Assembly: GCF_009901565.1 (NCBI RefSeq)
Contig: NZ_WXEW01000002.1
Location: 124,001-188,000, forward strand
DNA length: 64,000 nt
Origin: Herbidospora solisilvae
GTDB taxonomy: Bacteria; Actinomycetota; Actinomycetes; Streptosporangiales; Streptosporangiaceae
Reading direction: 5' to 3'
A program made the translations under genes and the position numbers. Within the stretch, counting starts at the first letter, position 1. Each line of letters opens with the position of its first letter. Positions 51,201 through 59,341 of this stretch are shown here, piece after piece. The notes beneath the pieces were generated by a model. It worked only from the letters and a program-made list of their open reading frames with translations. It made no database searches and was not told the DNA's origin.

Positions 51201-51525
51201 GTTCTACCTGGTCGACGAGCGCGGCAAGAGCCGCGGCACGGCCGGTTCCAAGATCGGCGGCATCCAGTGGAGCAAGATCCAGAAGATCCCGGGCCTGGGC
51301 ACCGACAACTACGGCCAGGCGATCAGGCAGCAGACCGAGACCGCCTACAGCGGCGCGTACGAGGTCAAGGTCATGCAGGACAAGTTCGTCGTGACGGTCC
51401 TGTTCGGCGGCGCCGACCGCCCGGCCGGGACCGAGATCAACAACACCGGCGCGGTGCTCATGCCGCTGCCGGAGGCCGCCGCCGGGGCCAAGGAGATGGC
51501 GGCCGGTCTGCTCGGCACGCTGTGA
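48226..51525 (+). CDS. Repeat-rich single-span membrane protein with two cysteine-containing extracellular domains
   Basis: A 1,099-residue protein of unknown function. About 640 N-terminal residues are cytoplasmic and disordered, rich in Pro, Gly, Ser, Trp, with tandem GPQWPGAES / SGPQRPG units. One span (WLWPLIAAVVVLVVAGGTFV) follows, then two extracellular modules: one starting FDVCSMLDPEQTERLVP with WTCEW, the other LPPNCVTMNPVAARLVP with TECQW; both repeat the C...(LV)P/LLG...CxW pattern of the two kinases upstream. The Ser/Thr content of the tail makes it a candidate substrate for those kinases. AAGGAG lies seven bases before the ATG. A long hairpin follows the stop. Confidence 0.8.
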   Translation: MPEDPQKPRNHLRAVPPPPEDTPPADPPGEAFGSPVRDSRPHAYDEDDPATGEIPKTTGTSLPFVRRTGESGIPVIGDPTRVASRPDGPTPPADPEPPAEQAPPAARNSGPDESDPFGAMLRDLDKQPPAEPAPGADGAAADPSKTGDPTDVDPATTRLRESASELPRRIPKSSTRQSATPSSPPSDRPGWFDTPSSQPRKPPTPEGPPGQLRPPALFGAPTSEGPPEGRSDFRDFTRPDAPGRGGGPVPHTPSDRHAPGANGVSPIADGPARRPDQGPGTGQGFDAFGAHRPPQPPANPGPAWPAAGPEWPGMPEPPAFGGPGPQWPGAESPSGPQRSGAEPFGGAQWPGAEPPAAPQRPGPDPKSGPQWPGAESPSGPQRPGSAPPSGPAWPGAESSTGPQWPGVESTSGPQRFGAEPSRGPQWPGVESSGPQRFGAEPGGGAQRPGPDPQGGPQWPGMESSTGPQWPGVESPSGPQMPGPEASGGPQWPGAESRSDAPWPEAAPTAKWPGTEGQPPESRQESSGLTAPGSAWSTPSEGTAWPPNTPEPPGPHGHVPRGSERWRGPADANQPPQGPWNPQAAQPQEGPEGTAVLFQPHANGAPSGGGDPWQAQSGWQQNSGPWQGTTQPGWAQPPGPPTRNKWLWPLIAAVVVLVVAGGTFVFFQTTGGEETPQTAPPPKTGASPEASGAAPPAAGDDPKGTDFDVCSMLDPEQTERLVPAAKIDMRMSDERDSTLVSYVRWTCEWTNRNISYGEYNRQRQITVNVARYEAIGDTTADKAATIQFDGEKRQYDYTASVSNDERYYSKPQVFTGIGEAAVAQYQWTREDDYRYAFGTGMGRVGNITFDVKYEASQQHKEADVLTNDTKQSITEENAIREVKALLTQLAQSAEAWYAKKPLPFAGKARPTPTPTPSPSPVKIALPPNCVTMNPVAARLVPKTEGLAQQLTEGKAKLTECQWWNDAMPVEGGKVRWRNLRIGIREFPNAEMARFYLVDERGKSRGTAGSKIGGIQWSKIQKIPGLGTDNYGQAIRQQTETAYSGAYEVKVMQDKFVVTVLFGGADRPAGTEINNTGAVLMPLPEAAAGAKEMAAGLLGTL
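49190..49740 (+). repeat. Tandem repeats encoding GPQWPG(A/V)ES units
   Basis: A run of degenerate 40-50-base units in the cytoplasmic tail; each encodes about 14-16 residues such as SGPQWPGAESxSGPQRPG. At least twelve copies are visible. In the opposite frames it mimics a long open frame that I reject. Confidence 0.75.
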
Positions 51526-51531
51526 GCCGGG

Positions 51532-51574
51532 TTCCCCCTGGGTAGGTATGCGCTAACGACCTATCCGGGGGGAA
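51532..51574 (+). promoter_or_regulatory. 16-bp hairpin burying the ribosome site of the zinc-ribbon gene
   Basis: TTCCCCCTGGGTAGGT (51532-51547) pairs with ACCTATCCGGGGGGAA (51559-51574), with two G-U pairs and an 11-base loop. The right arm contains the GGGGGG Shine-Dalgarno, four bases before the ATG at 51577. It can act as a terminator for the kinase operon or as a translational switch. Confidence 0.6.
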
Positions 51575-51576
51575 TC

Positions 51577-51816
51577 ATGGCCGCTTGCGAAGTATGCGGA
51601 AACGACTACGACATGACGTTCGAGGTGCACGCCCAGGGCGCCGTCCACACCTTCGACAGCTTCGAGTGCGCGATCACCAGGATGGCGCCGATCTGCGAAC
51701 ACTGCGGCTGCCGCATCATCGGCCACGGCGTGGAGGCCGACCGCAGGTGGTTCTGCGGCGCCCACTGCGCCCGCTCGATGGGCGCGTCGGAGATCGTCGA
51801 CCGCGTGATGGCATAA
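51577..51816 (+). CDS. Small zinc-ribbon protein, unknown role
   Basis: A 79-residue protein with seven cysteines and several histidines: CEVCGNDYD at residues 4-12, then FECAITRMAPICEHCGC, RWFCGAHCARSM. The paired C-x2-C motifs resemble a TRASH-like or other zinc-binding knuckle; which metal is bound is not readable. It is 51 bases after the large membrane protein, with its ribosome site in a hairpin. Followed by a bidirectional terminator. Confidence 0.8.
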   Translation: MAACEVCGNDYDMTFEVHAQGAVHTFDSFECAITRMAPICEHCGCRIIGHGVEADRRWFCGAHCARSMGASEIVDRVMA

Positions 51817-51825
51817 CCGAAAGGC

Positions 51826-51861
51826 CCGAGCGATCAGCCGGAACACGGGCTGATCGCTCGG
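51826..51861. terminator. Bidirectional hairpin between the facing kinase operons
   Basis: Perfect 14-bp stem (CCGAGCGATCAGCC / GGCTGATCGCTCGG) with an eight-base loop, between the zinc-ribbon stop codon and the convergent kinase stop codon. No clear T-run on either side. Confidence 0.75.
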
Positions 51862-51865
51862 ATCC

Positions 51866-53527
51866 CTACGAGTAGTGGATGATCAACTCCTGGTCGGAGT
51901 CGAGGTCCGCGAGGGTGCGTCGCGTGGTCCCGCCGGCCGCGTCCACCGCGAGCACCTTCCGCCCGTCCCGCACGATCAGGGTGTCCTCGTTGAACCATCC
52001 GATCACCTCGCCGGACGGTCGCAGCGGTCCGGGCCCGCAGATTCCGTAGGAGCAGGCCCCGGCGTACCGCCGCCCGGAGGGCGAGAACACCAGGGTGTCC
52101 ATGCCGTCGTAGGCCCGCACCCGGCCGCCGTCGAGGCCGTAGACGATCCCGCCCGACGTGACCGCGCCCGGGGCGAACGCGAAATCCGTCTCCGCCGCGG
52201 GGACCGCGACGTGCACCGAGCGCCGTGCCCCCACGTCGACCAGCACGAACCCGGCCCGCTCGGTTCCGGAGAACACCGTCAGCAACAACCGCCCGCCGTC
52301 CGCCGACCACACCGGCGAGCGCACCGCGAGCGGCGGCGCCACCGTCGGCACGGTGAACGTCGCCCCGTCCCGCGTGAAGGTCACCACGTTCCCGTCGGCG
52401 GCCCGTAGCGGCGCCCAGTTGACCTCCGCCGTGGTCTGCCCGTCGGGCGACACGACCGGATGCCGTTGCCGTCCGGTCGGGACGAAGGAGTCACGCACCC
52501 GCACATACGACCGGATGCTCAGGATCGACGTGCTGACGCTGAAGGACGTGAGCCGCACCGGGTCGGACGCGTGCTCGTGCACGGTCCCCGGCAACTCGGG
52601 CACCCGCAGTGAGGTGAAGGCCGCCGACGGCGGACCCGACGACCGGGGAGGTTCCGGCCGCGAGGCCCACACCGCCACCCCGGCGGCCGCGGCGGCCACG
52701 GCCAGCGCCGCCCCCGCGACCAGGACCCGCCGCCCGGTCCGGCGGGAGGCCGCCGGACCCCGGCCGAGCAGCCGTAACAGCACCTCGGAGGAGGCCGGCC
52801 GGGCACGGGGGTCCTTGACCAGGCAGGCCGCGACCACCTCCCGGAGGTCCCCGGTCAGGGGCCCCAGATCGGGCTCCCCGCGCAGCAGCCGGTTCAGCAC
52901 CGCGGGCACCGAATCGGCTCCGAACGGCGGTGTCCCCGACGCCGCGAACACCACGGTCGCCGCCCACGCGAACACGTCGGCCGGGGGTCCGGGCGGCGAC
53001 TCCCCGAGTTGCTCCGGGGCCATATAGGTGGGAGTTCCAACCGCTCCGGTGCCGGTCGTCTCGGCGTCCACGGCCCGCGCGATGCCGAAGTCGATCACCC
53101 GGGGCCCGTCCCGGCCGAGGATCACGTTGGCCGGCTTGAAGTCGAGGTGCACCACCCCGGCCCGGTGGATCGCCGCCAGCGCCGTGATTGTGCCCACGGC
53201 CACCGACCGCAGCGTCCCCCCGCCCAACGGCCCGTGCTCCCTGACCAGGGCCTGGAGCGTGGGCCCTTCGACGTATTCGGCGGCGATGTACGGCACGCCG
53301 TCCGCCACCCCGAACCCGAGCACCCGCGCCGCGCAGAACGACGCCACCTCCGGCAGCACCTCGGCCTCCCGGAGGAACCGTTCGGCCGCCCCGTCCTCCG
53401 GCACCGCGTGCAGCACCTTGAGGGCCACCTGCCCGCCGTCGGGCCCGGTGGCGAGGTAGACGGTGCCCTGCCCGCCGGCCCCCAGAGTCCGCAGGATCGT
53501 GTAGCCGCCCAGCCGACCGCCCTCCAC
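51866..53527 (-). CDS. Membrane Ser/Thr kinase with beta-propeller extracellular domain
   Basis: A 553-residue protein. Kinase domain: TLGAGGQGTVYLA, Lys37 in VALKVL, Glu in FLREAEVL, catalytic loop HLDFKPAN (His127, Asp129, Lys131, Asn134; the usual Arg of HRD is Leu), DFG at 146-148 and APEQLGE. So the phosphotransfer residues remain, only the HRD arginine is lost. Membrane span at about 268-287. The extracellular part is a WD40/TolB-like propeller (HPVVSPDGQTTAEV, SPVWSADGGRLLL, LVFSPSGRRYAG). GTG at 53527 has GGAG nine bases upstream and is five bases after the preceding stop. Last gene of the leftward operon; the only one of three with an intact active site. Confidence 0.88.
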   Translation of the reverse strand: MEGGRLGGYTILRTLGAGGQGTVYLATGPDGGQVALKVLHAVPEDGAAERFLREAEVLPEVASFCAARVLGFGVADGVPYIAAEYVEGPTLQALVREHGPLGGGTLRSVAVGTITALAAIHRAGVVHLDFKPANVILGRDGPRVIDFGIARAVDAETTGTGAVGTPTYMAPEQLGESPPGPPADVFAWAATVVFAASGTPPFGADSVPAVLNRLLRGEPDLGPLTGDLREVVAACLVKDPRARPASSEVLLRLLGRGPAASRRTGRRVLVAGAALAVAAAAAGVAVWASRPEPPRSSGPPSAAFTSLRVPELPGTVHEHASDPVRLTSFSVSTSILSIRSYVRVRDSFVPTGRQRHPVVSPDGQTTAEVNWAPLRAADGNVVTFTRDGATFTVPTVAPPLAVRSPVWSADGGRLLLTVFSGTERAGFVLVDVGARRSVHVAVPAAETDFAFAPGAVTSGGIVYGLDGGRVRAYDGMDTLVFSPSGRRYAGACSYGICGPGPLRPSGEVIGWFNEDTLIVRDGRKVLAVDAAGGTTRRTLADLDSDQELIIHYS

Positions 53528-53532
53528 GGGGG

Positions 53533-55446
53533 TCAGCTCCGCAGGAAGAACAACTGCACGAGGGGGTCGTCGCCGGGCGGGTCGAGCTCGACCAGGGTCC
53601 GGGTCGTCTCGCCGGAGAAGTCGATCACGTCGGCGCGGTACTCGCCCTTCTTCTCCCGGGAGAACAGCAGGTGGGTCGCGTCGAACCAGCCGATCAGGCC
53701 GTCGCCCTCGGCCGAGGGCACGCCGCCCCGCCGCGCGCCGGTGGTGGTGTCCCAGACGCAGAAGACGTGCCGTTTCTCGCACTGGGTCGTCACGAACGAC
53801 TGCCCGTCGGGGGAGAACCAGGCCGGTCCGGCCGGGAGCCCGACCCAGTGGAAGCTGCGCAGGACGCGCCCGGTGAGGTCGTGGAACCGCACCCCGAACC
53901 GGCCCTCGGGGGTCAGGTAGGCCGTGGCGACCGCCCGCCCGTCGGGCGTCCACCGGAAGGCGGGCAGCGCGCCGAGCCGCGCCTCCGGGTCGGCGGCCAG
54001 GAAGGCCTCCCGGTCGGCGTCGTTGGCGGTCTCCACGACGGTCGCCGCCCGGGTGGCCGGGTCGACGACCACGAACCCGAAGGGCACGATGTCGTCCGGC
54101 CCGCCGTCGGTGATCCACAACGACAGCAGCAGCCGGGTCCCGTCGGGCGACCAGGCCGGATGGTGCGCGCTGAGCGGCGCGGCGATGGTCGGCACGGTGA
54201 ACCGGCGACCGCTGCCCCGGTCGGTGAACTCGACGTCGAGCCGCTCCCCGCTCGCCACGAACAGCTCGTCGATCGTCGCCGTCCAGCGGCCGTCGGGCGA
54301 GACGACCGAGACGTGGTTGTCGCCGCCGGTCCGCTCGAAGCCCGCGCCGTCGCGGCTGCGCGCGAAGGCCGCCGTCGCGTCGGCCGAGACGCTGGCCCGG
54401 TAGGAGGCCAGCCGCAGCGGGTCGCCGGGCCGCTCGTTCAGCACCCCGCCCGCGAGCGGCAGCGGCGACGGCCCCGGCGAGGGGAACGCCACCGGTCGCG
54501 GGGTCGGAGCGGGGCTCGGCGCCGCCTTCCGCGCCTGCGGGGCCGGGGCGGGCGCGAGCAGGTACCCTCCCGCGCCGGACACCAGCGCCAGCGCCAGCCC
54601 GCCCGCCGCGAGGGCGACCGCGCCGCCTCTGCTTCTCTTCTCGGGGGGTGTACGGCTCACGCCCGACCGAGGCGCCACGACGACCCGTGGCGCGGTGGCC
54701 GGCAGCATCGTGTCGAGCGCCCCCGCGTGACCGAGCAGCCGGAGCAGCGTCTCCTCGGCCCCCGGCCGGGCCCCGGGCTCGTCGGCCAGGCAGTCGGCGA
54801 GGAGGTCCCGCAGCGCCCCGGAGAGCGGACCGAGGTCCGCCGCCCCGTAGGAGACGCGCGTCGGGTTCTCCCCGAACGGCGGCCGGGCGGTCGCGGCGTA
54901 CACGATCACGGCCGCCCAGGCGAACACGTCGGCGGCGGCGCTCGGCGGTTCGTCGGGGTCCTGCCAGAGCACCCGCGACTCCTCGGCCCGCCAGGCGGGC
55001 GTGACCGGCCGTTCGGCCCCGATGAGGCGGGGTCCGTCGGGCCCGAGCAGCACCCGTCCGGGCGTGATGGCGTCGTGGGTGAGCCCGGCCCGGTGGAGGG
55101 AGGCCAGGGCGGTCGCCGTGGCGACGGCGAGCCGGTGCAGCGCGGGCCCGGTCAGCGCGCCCCGCTCGACGATCTCCTCGGCCAGGCTCGGCCCCGGCAC
55201 GTACTCGGACACGATGTAGTCGCGGCCGGTGTCCAGTATGTGGGGCGTGCCGACGGCCGCGGCCTCCCAGACGCGGGCCAGCGCCTCGCGTCCGGGGGCG
55301 TCGAGCGGCCGGGCCAGCCTGCGCGCGGCCACCTGTCCGCCGCCGGGGGCGGTGGCCAGGTAGACGTCGCCGCCCAGGCGGCCCACCAGGGCGTAGGGGC
55401 CGAGCGAGGCCGGGTCGTGCGGGGTGAGCGGCTCGACGGGAGGCAT
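53533..55446 (-). CDS. Pseudokinase with TM span and beta-propeller extracellular domain
   Basis: A 637-residue protein with kinase fold but no catalytic residues. The glycine loop is reduced to RLGGDVYLA; the ATP-binding Lys is Arg42 (GQVAARRL); the catalytic loop reads HDAITPGR, where Asp becomes Ala126, Lys becomes Thr128 and Asn becomes Arg131; DFG becomes GAE (143-145). The span is about AVALAAGGLALALVSGAGGY. The extracellular part is a propeller with VVSPDGRWTATID, PAWSPDGTRLLLSL, RWTPDGRAVAT and AWFSPDGQSFVTT. The start overlaps the preceding stop (TGATG), so it is translated coupled to its neighbours. It probably senses or scaffolds rather than phosphorylates. Confidence 0.88.
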   Translation of the reverse strand: MPPVEPLTPHDPASLGPYALVGRLGGDVYLATAPGGGQVAARRLARPLDAPGREALARVWEAAAVGTPHILDTGRDYIVSEYVPGPSLAEEIVERGALTGPALHRLAVATATALASLHRAGLTHDAITPGRVLLGPDGPRLIGAERPVTPAWRAEESRVLWQDPDEPPSAAADVFAWAAVIVYAATARPPFGENPTRVSYGAADLGPLSGALRDLLADCLADEPGARPGAEETLLRLLGHAGALDTMLPATAPRVVVAPRSGVSRTPPEKRSRGGAVALAAGGLALALVSGAGGYLLAPAPAPQARKAAPSPAPTPRPVAFPSPGPSPLPLAGGVLNERPGDPLRLASYRASVSADATAAFARSRDGAGFERTGGDNHVSVVSPDGRWTATIDELFVASGERLDVEFTDRGSGRRFTVPTIAAPLSAHHPAWSPDGTRLLLSLWITDGGPDDIVPFGFVVVDPATRAATVVETANDADREAFLAADPEARLGALPAFRWTPDGRAVATAYLTPEGRFGVRFHDLTGRVLRSFHWVGLPAGPAWFSPDGQSFVTTQCEKRHVFCVWDTTTGARRGGVPSAEGDGLIGWFDATHLLFSREKKGEYRADVIDFSGETTRTLVELDPPGDDPLVQLFFLRS

Positions 55447-57356
55447 CAGTTCCCCGTGTAGTAGAGGAGCAGGTCGGTCGTGTCGTCCTCGGGCGGGATC
55501 TCGGCCAGCACCCGCTGCGGCCGTCCGCGCAGGTCCATGGCCACGATCCGGTGCGGATCCCCACGTGGGTCGGCGACGATCAGGTGGGCGTCGTCGTACC
55601 AGCCGTAGAGCAGGCCGTCGGGGTAGAACAGCGCGATCGACGCCTGCCGCACCCCGGTGGCGGTGTCCCACACGCAGTAGGTGCCGCCGCTCGGGCAGAA
55701 CGTCACGAACGTCTTGCCGGACGGCGAGAACATGCGCCGCCCGTAGGTCTCGCCCACCCAGTGGTAGGCCTTGGCCAGGTCGCCGGTCAGGTCGCGGAAC
55801 CTGACCCCGTGCTCGGTCGCGGTCCGGTAGCCGACGACGACCCCCGAACCGTCGGGCGTCCAGGCGAAGTGCCCCTCGCCGCCGGTCGTCTCGTCGTCGG
55901 TGTCGACGGTGGCGACCGCCCGGGTGGCGACGTCGACGACGACGAACCCGGCCGGGCGGCCCTCGTCGCCGGAGGTCATCGTGAGCATCAGCTTCGCGCC
56001 GTCGCGCGACCAGGTCGGGCGTGTGTAGGGGACCCCCGGCGTGACGGTGAACGGCTCCCCGGCCCCGGTGAACGTGATGCTCTCGGGGCCGACCGCGGCG
56101 AGCCACGTCCCGCCGGGGGAGCGGGCCGGTTCGACGTTCTTCCCGGGCAGCCGGGTGAAGGCGTCGCCCTCGGCGCGGACCCAGGTGCCGGCGCCCTTGC
56201 GGTAGCCGGTGAGCCGGACGGGGTCGGCCGGGTTCTCCTTCAGCGTGATGGCGGGACCGGGCGCGGTGACCTCCCCGGCGGCCGGGGGCGGGGGAGCGGG
56301 CTCGTCGGCGGCGGCCAGCGTGCTGACGGAGGTCGACGGGGTGCCGGTGGCGTCGGCGGCGGTGGTGGCCGCGACGGTGCGGTTGCCGCCGAGCGTGTAG
56401 CCGCCCAGGCCCGCGACCAGCACGATCGCGACGGCGGCGGCGATGAGGGCGCCCCGGTGCGGGCCGCGGCGGGCCGGGGGAGCCGGGACGGCGGGCTCGG
56501 TCTCCCGCTCCTCCGGTTCCGGCCGGTTCACCACGTCGAGGGCGGCCCGGTCGACGGTGAGCTGCGCCTCGCCGATCAGCCGTTCGAGCGCCTCCCGCGC
56601 GGTGGGCCGCTGCCCGGGATCCTTCGCCAGGCAGGCCGCGACGACCCCGGCGAGACCTTCGGGCACCCCGTCGAGGTCCGGGTCGTCGTGCAGGACGGCG
56701 TTCATGGTGGCGGCGGGGGAGTCCCGCTCGAAGACGTGCCGCCCGGTGACGGCGAACACCATGACGGCCGCCCAGGCGAACAGGTCGCCGGGCGGCGCGG
56801 GCGGGTGGACCTCCGGTCGCAACGCCTCGGGCGGCAGGTAGGCGAGCGTGCCGACGGGCCGCGTCTCGCCGGGGTCGCCGGTCTCGGGTGCCGGGGAAGG
56901 GGCGCCCGAGGTCAGCAGCGCGTCGAGGTCGACGAGGGCCAGCCGAGGGCCGGCGCCGGTCAGGATGACCGACCAGGGCGTGAACGATCCGTGGGCCACG
57001 CCGTCGCGGTGCAGCCCGGCGAGGCCGGTCATCGCGGCGATGGCCAGGCGCTGGGCGTCCCGTTCGGGCAAAGCCGTCTGTAAGTGGGCGCCGTCGACCT
57101 TCTCGACGACGACGTAGGGCTCGCCGCCGGAGGTTCCGGCGTCCAGCAGGGAGAGCCAGGGGTAGCCGCCGGCGCGCTGGAGCTGGTCGATCCGTTCGAG
57201 GAACGCGTCGGGGTCGGGCAGGCGGGTGTGGAACAGCGTCAGCAGGGCGCCGTCGCCCGTCTCGAAGGAGGCCGACCGGTCACCCGGCGGGTACGCGCCG
57301 GTGAGGGTGTGGCCGCCGAGCCGGCGGGGATCGCGGAGCGGCTGTGGCACTGCCAA
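55446..57356 (-). CDS. Pseudokinase with TM span and beta-propeller extracellular domain (second)
   Basis: A 636-residue protein of the same layout. The glycine-rich loop and ATP lysine are absent; the catalytic loop reads HGSFTPWS (His122; Asp becomes Ser124, Lys becomes Thr126, Asn becomes Ser129); DFG becomes DLD (143-145). The span is about residues 288-310 ([20 protein letters not shown]). The propeller includes [27 protein letters not shown] and [17 protein letters not shown] is the start because GGAGG is six bases upstream. It is the first of three coupled kinase-fold genes and follows a small cytosolic-protein gene by 66 bases. Confidence 0.87.
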   Translation of the reverse strand: MAVPQPLRDPRRLGGHTLTGAYPPGDRSASFETGDGALLTLFHTRLPDPDAFLERIDQLQRAGGYPWLSLLDAGTSGGEPYVVVEKVDGAHLQTALPERDAQRLAIAAMTGLAGLHRDGVAHGSFTPWSVILTGAGPRLALVDLDALLTSGAPSPAPETGDPGETRPVGTLAYLPPEALRPEVHPPAPPGDLFAWAAVMVFAVTGRHVFERDSPAATMNAVLHDDPDLDGVPEGLAGVVAACLAKDPGQRPTAREALERLIGEAQLTVDRAALDVVNRPEPEERETEPAVPAPPARRGPHRGALIAAAVAIVLVAGLGGYTLGGNRTVAATTAADATGTPSTSVSTLAAADEPAPPPPAAGEVTAPGPAITLKENPADPVRLTGYRKGAGTWVRAEGDAFTRLPGKNVEPARSPGGTWLAAVGPESITFTGAGEPFTVTPGVPYTRPTWSRDGAKLMLTMTSGDEGRPAGFVVVDVATRAVATVDTDDETTGGEGHFAWTPDGSGVVVGYRTATEHGVRFRDLTGDLAKAYHWVGETYGRRMFSPSGKTFVTFCPSGGTYCVWDTATGVRQASIALFYPDGLLYGWYDDAHLIVADPRGDPHRIVAMDLRGRPQRVLAEIPPEDDTTDLLLYYTGN

Positions 57357-57422
57357 GTGGATCCTCCGATTACGCGTCGGTGGATCATTATGGCGACCAG
57401 CCTACTGTCGATTCCCGAAATA

Positions 57423-57770
57423 TCAGGATTCGAAAGCGACCAATCGGACAATGACCCACCCGTCCCCGTCAGCCATCGGCGGGAACGTCGTGCCGGGCAC
57501 CGCGGTGAAGACGTGCGGCATCTGCTCGCGGGTCACCGTACCGAACATGTCGCCCGGCAGGGTCATGCCCAGGGCGTCGGCCCGCTTGGCGGCCGAGTAG
57601 AAGCTGCCGCCGTTGTCGAGTTCGGCCGCGATCGAGGCGGCGCCCCAGGCGTCGGCCAGCCGGATGAAGGCGACCTTGGCCCGCTCGGGCCGTTGGGACT
57701 GCGCGATGAGGTAGTCCTCGATCTCCCAGATGAGCAGTTCGCCGAGGTACTGAGGGGTGTCCTTCCACAT
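57423..57770 (-). CDS. Small cytosolic protein at the head of the pseudokinase operon
   Basis: A 115-residue soluble protein starting [20 protein letters not shown], then [20 protein letters not shown]-like residues ([20 protein letters not shown]) and a C-terminal [12 protein letters not shown] strand. I do not recognise a family. There is no good Shine-Dalgarno before the ATG; CACGAT is eight bases upstream. It is in the same direction as the three kinase-fold genes, 66 bases before the first, so co-transcription is plausible. It diverges from the transhydrogenase gene. Confidence 0.65.
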   Translation of the reverse strand: MWKDTPQYLGELLIWEIEDYLIAQSQRPERAKVAFIRLADAWGAASIAAELDNGGSFYSAAKRADALGMTLPGDMFGTVTREQMPHVFTAVPGTTFPPMADGDGWVIVRLVAFES

Positions 57771-57929
57771 GGGGCCCGATCGTGGCGGAGCCCGCTTGAT
57801 GTCTGCTTGTCTCCCGATTGCACCGGTCCGGTGGCTGTCACGTTGCCGCCGTCGCACAAGGCGGCCAATTGTCCGGTGAAGCCGGTCAAGGTCTTCTCGT
57901 CGCTGGTCGCAGCGACCACACTGCTAGGT

Positions 57930-59333
57930 GTGAGCGACTTTGATGTACTCGTCCTGGGATCCGGGCCGGGTGGGCAGAAGGCCGCCATCGCGGCCGCCAA
58001 GCTGGAGCGCCGCGTAGCGATCGTCGAGCGGCGCAACATGATCGGCGGGGTGTGCATCAACACCGGCACGATCCCCTCCAAGACCATGCGCGAGGCCGTG
58101 CTCTACCTGACCGGACTCAGCCAGCGCGAGATGTACGGCCGCAACTACCGCGTCAAGGAGGAGATCGGCATCTCCGACCTGACCGCGCGCACCCAGCACG
58201 TCGTGGGCCGCGAGGTCGAGGTGGTGCACAACCAGCTCTCCCGCAACCGCGTCACCGTGCTGACCGGCTCGGGCCAGTTCCTCGACCCCCACACCATCGC
58301 CGTGATCGACGAGCACGGCCGCGAGACCAAGGTCACCGCCGACAAGATCATCATCGCCACCGGCACCCGCCCGGCGCGCCCCGACAGCGTCGAGTTCGAC
58401 GGCTCCACGATCATCGACTCCGACGGCATCCTCCAGCTCGCCCAGGTGCCCGACTCCATGGTCGTGGTCGGCGCGGGCGTCATCGGCATCGAGTACGCCT
58501 CCATGTTCGCCGCCCTCGGCACCAAGGTCACCGTGGTCGAGCGCCGCGACCGCATGCTGGAGTTCTGCGACCTGGAGGTCATCGAGGCGCTCAAATACCA
58601 CCTGCGCGACCTGGCCGTGACGTTTCGCTTCGGCGAGACCGTCGCCGCCGTCGAACGCCGCGAGCGCGGCGCCCTCACGATCCTCGAAAGCGGCAAGAAG
58701 ATCCCGGCCGCCACGGTCATGTACTCGGCCGGCCGCCAGGGCATGACCGAGTCGCTCGCCCTGCACACCGCCGGCCTGGAGGCCGACCCGAGGGGTCGCA
58801 TCACCGTCGACGAGTACTACCGCACGACCGTCCCGCACATCTACGCCGTCGGCGACGTCATCGGCTTCCCGGCGCTGGCCGCCACGTCGATGGAGCAGGG
58901 CCGGCTGGCCGCCTACCACGCGTGCGACGAACCGGCCGCCGCGATGAACGGCCTGCAGCCGATCGGCATCTACACGATCCCCGAGATCAGCTTCGTCGGC
59001 GCGACCGAAGACGAGCTGACCGACGCCCACATCCCGTTCGAGACCGGCCTGTCCCGCTACCGCGAGCTGGCCCGGGGCCAGATCATCGGCGACACCTACG
59101 GCATGCTCAAGCTGCTGGTCTCCCCCGACGACCGCAGGCTCCTGGGCGTGCACGTCTTCGGCACCCAGGCGACCGAACTGGTGCACATCGGCCAGGCCGT
59201 CATGGGCTGCGGCGGCACCATCGACTACCTGGTCGACGCGGTCTTCAACTACCCGACCCTGGCCGAGTGCTACAAGGTCGCCGCTCTCGACGCCATGAAC
59301 AAGCTGAGGAGGGTGCAGCGCTTCAGCCACTGA
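57930..59333 (+). CDS. sthA: Soluble pyridine nucleotide transhydrogenase
   Basis: A 467-residue FAD flavoprotein that exchanges reducing equivalents between NADPH and NAD. The FAD loop is [20 protein letters not shown]; the active-site stretch is [17 protein letters not shown], in which only Cys42 remains and the second redox cysteine of lipoamide dehydrogenases is Thr47, diagnostic of STH. The NAD(P) loop is [17 protein letters not shown]; the end has [21 protein letters not shown]. Length matches the family. The GTG lacks a Shine-Dalgarno; CACACT ends seven bases upstream, suggesting a leaderless mRNA. It meets the sugar dehydrogenase gene with eight bases between stops. Confidence 0.94.
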   Translation: MSDFDVLVLGSGPGGQKAAIAAAKLERRVAIVERRNMIGGVCINTGTIPSKTMREAVLYLTGLSQREMYGRNYRVKEEIGISDLTARTQHVVGREVEVVHNQLSRNRVTVLTGSGQFLDPHTIAVIDEHGRETKVTADKIIIATGTRPARPDSVEFDGSTIIDSDGILQLAQVPDSMVVVGAGVIGIEYASMFAALGTKVTVVERRDRMLEFCDLEVIEALKYHLRDLAVTFRFGETVAAVERRERGALTILESGKKIPAATVMYSAGRQGMTESLALHTAGLEADPRGRITVDEYYRTTVPHIYAVGDVIGFPALAATSMEQGRLAAYHACDEPAAAMNGLQPIGIYTIPEISFVGATEDELTDAHIPFETGLSRYRELARGQIIGDTYGMLKLLVSPDDRRLLGVHVFGTQATELVHIGQAVMGCGGTIDYLVDAVFNYPTLAECYKVAALDAMNKLRRVQRFSH

Positions 59334-59341
59334 CCGGGCGA

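Noticed and set aside
49335-51545. Rightward 736-codon frame overlapping the repeat-rich membrane protein
   Set aside because: The other frame has a clear membrane span, extracellular domains and ribosome site; this one is Arg/Gly-rich noise.
53671-55461. Rightward 596-codon frame opposite the pseudokinase gene
   Set aside because: Antisense of a gene with recognisable kinase fold and propeller; no ribosome site.
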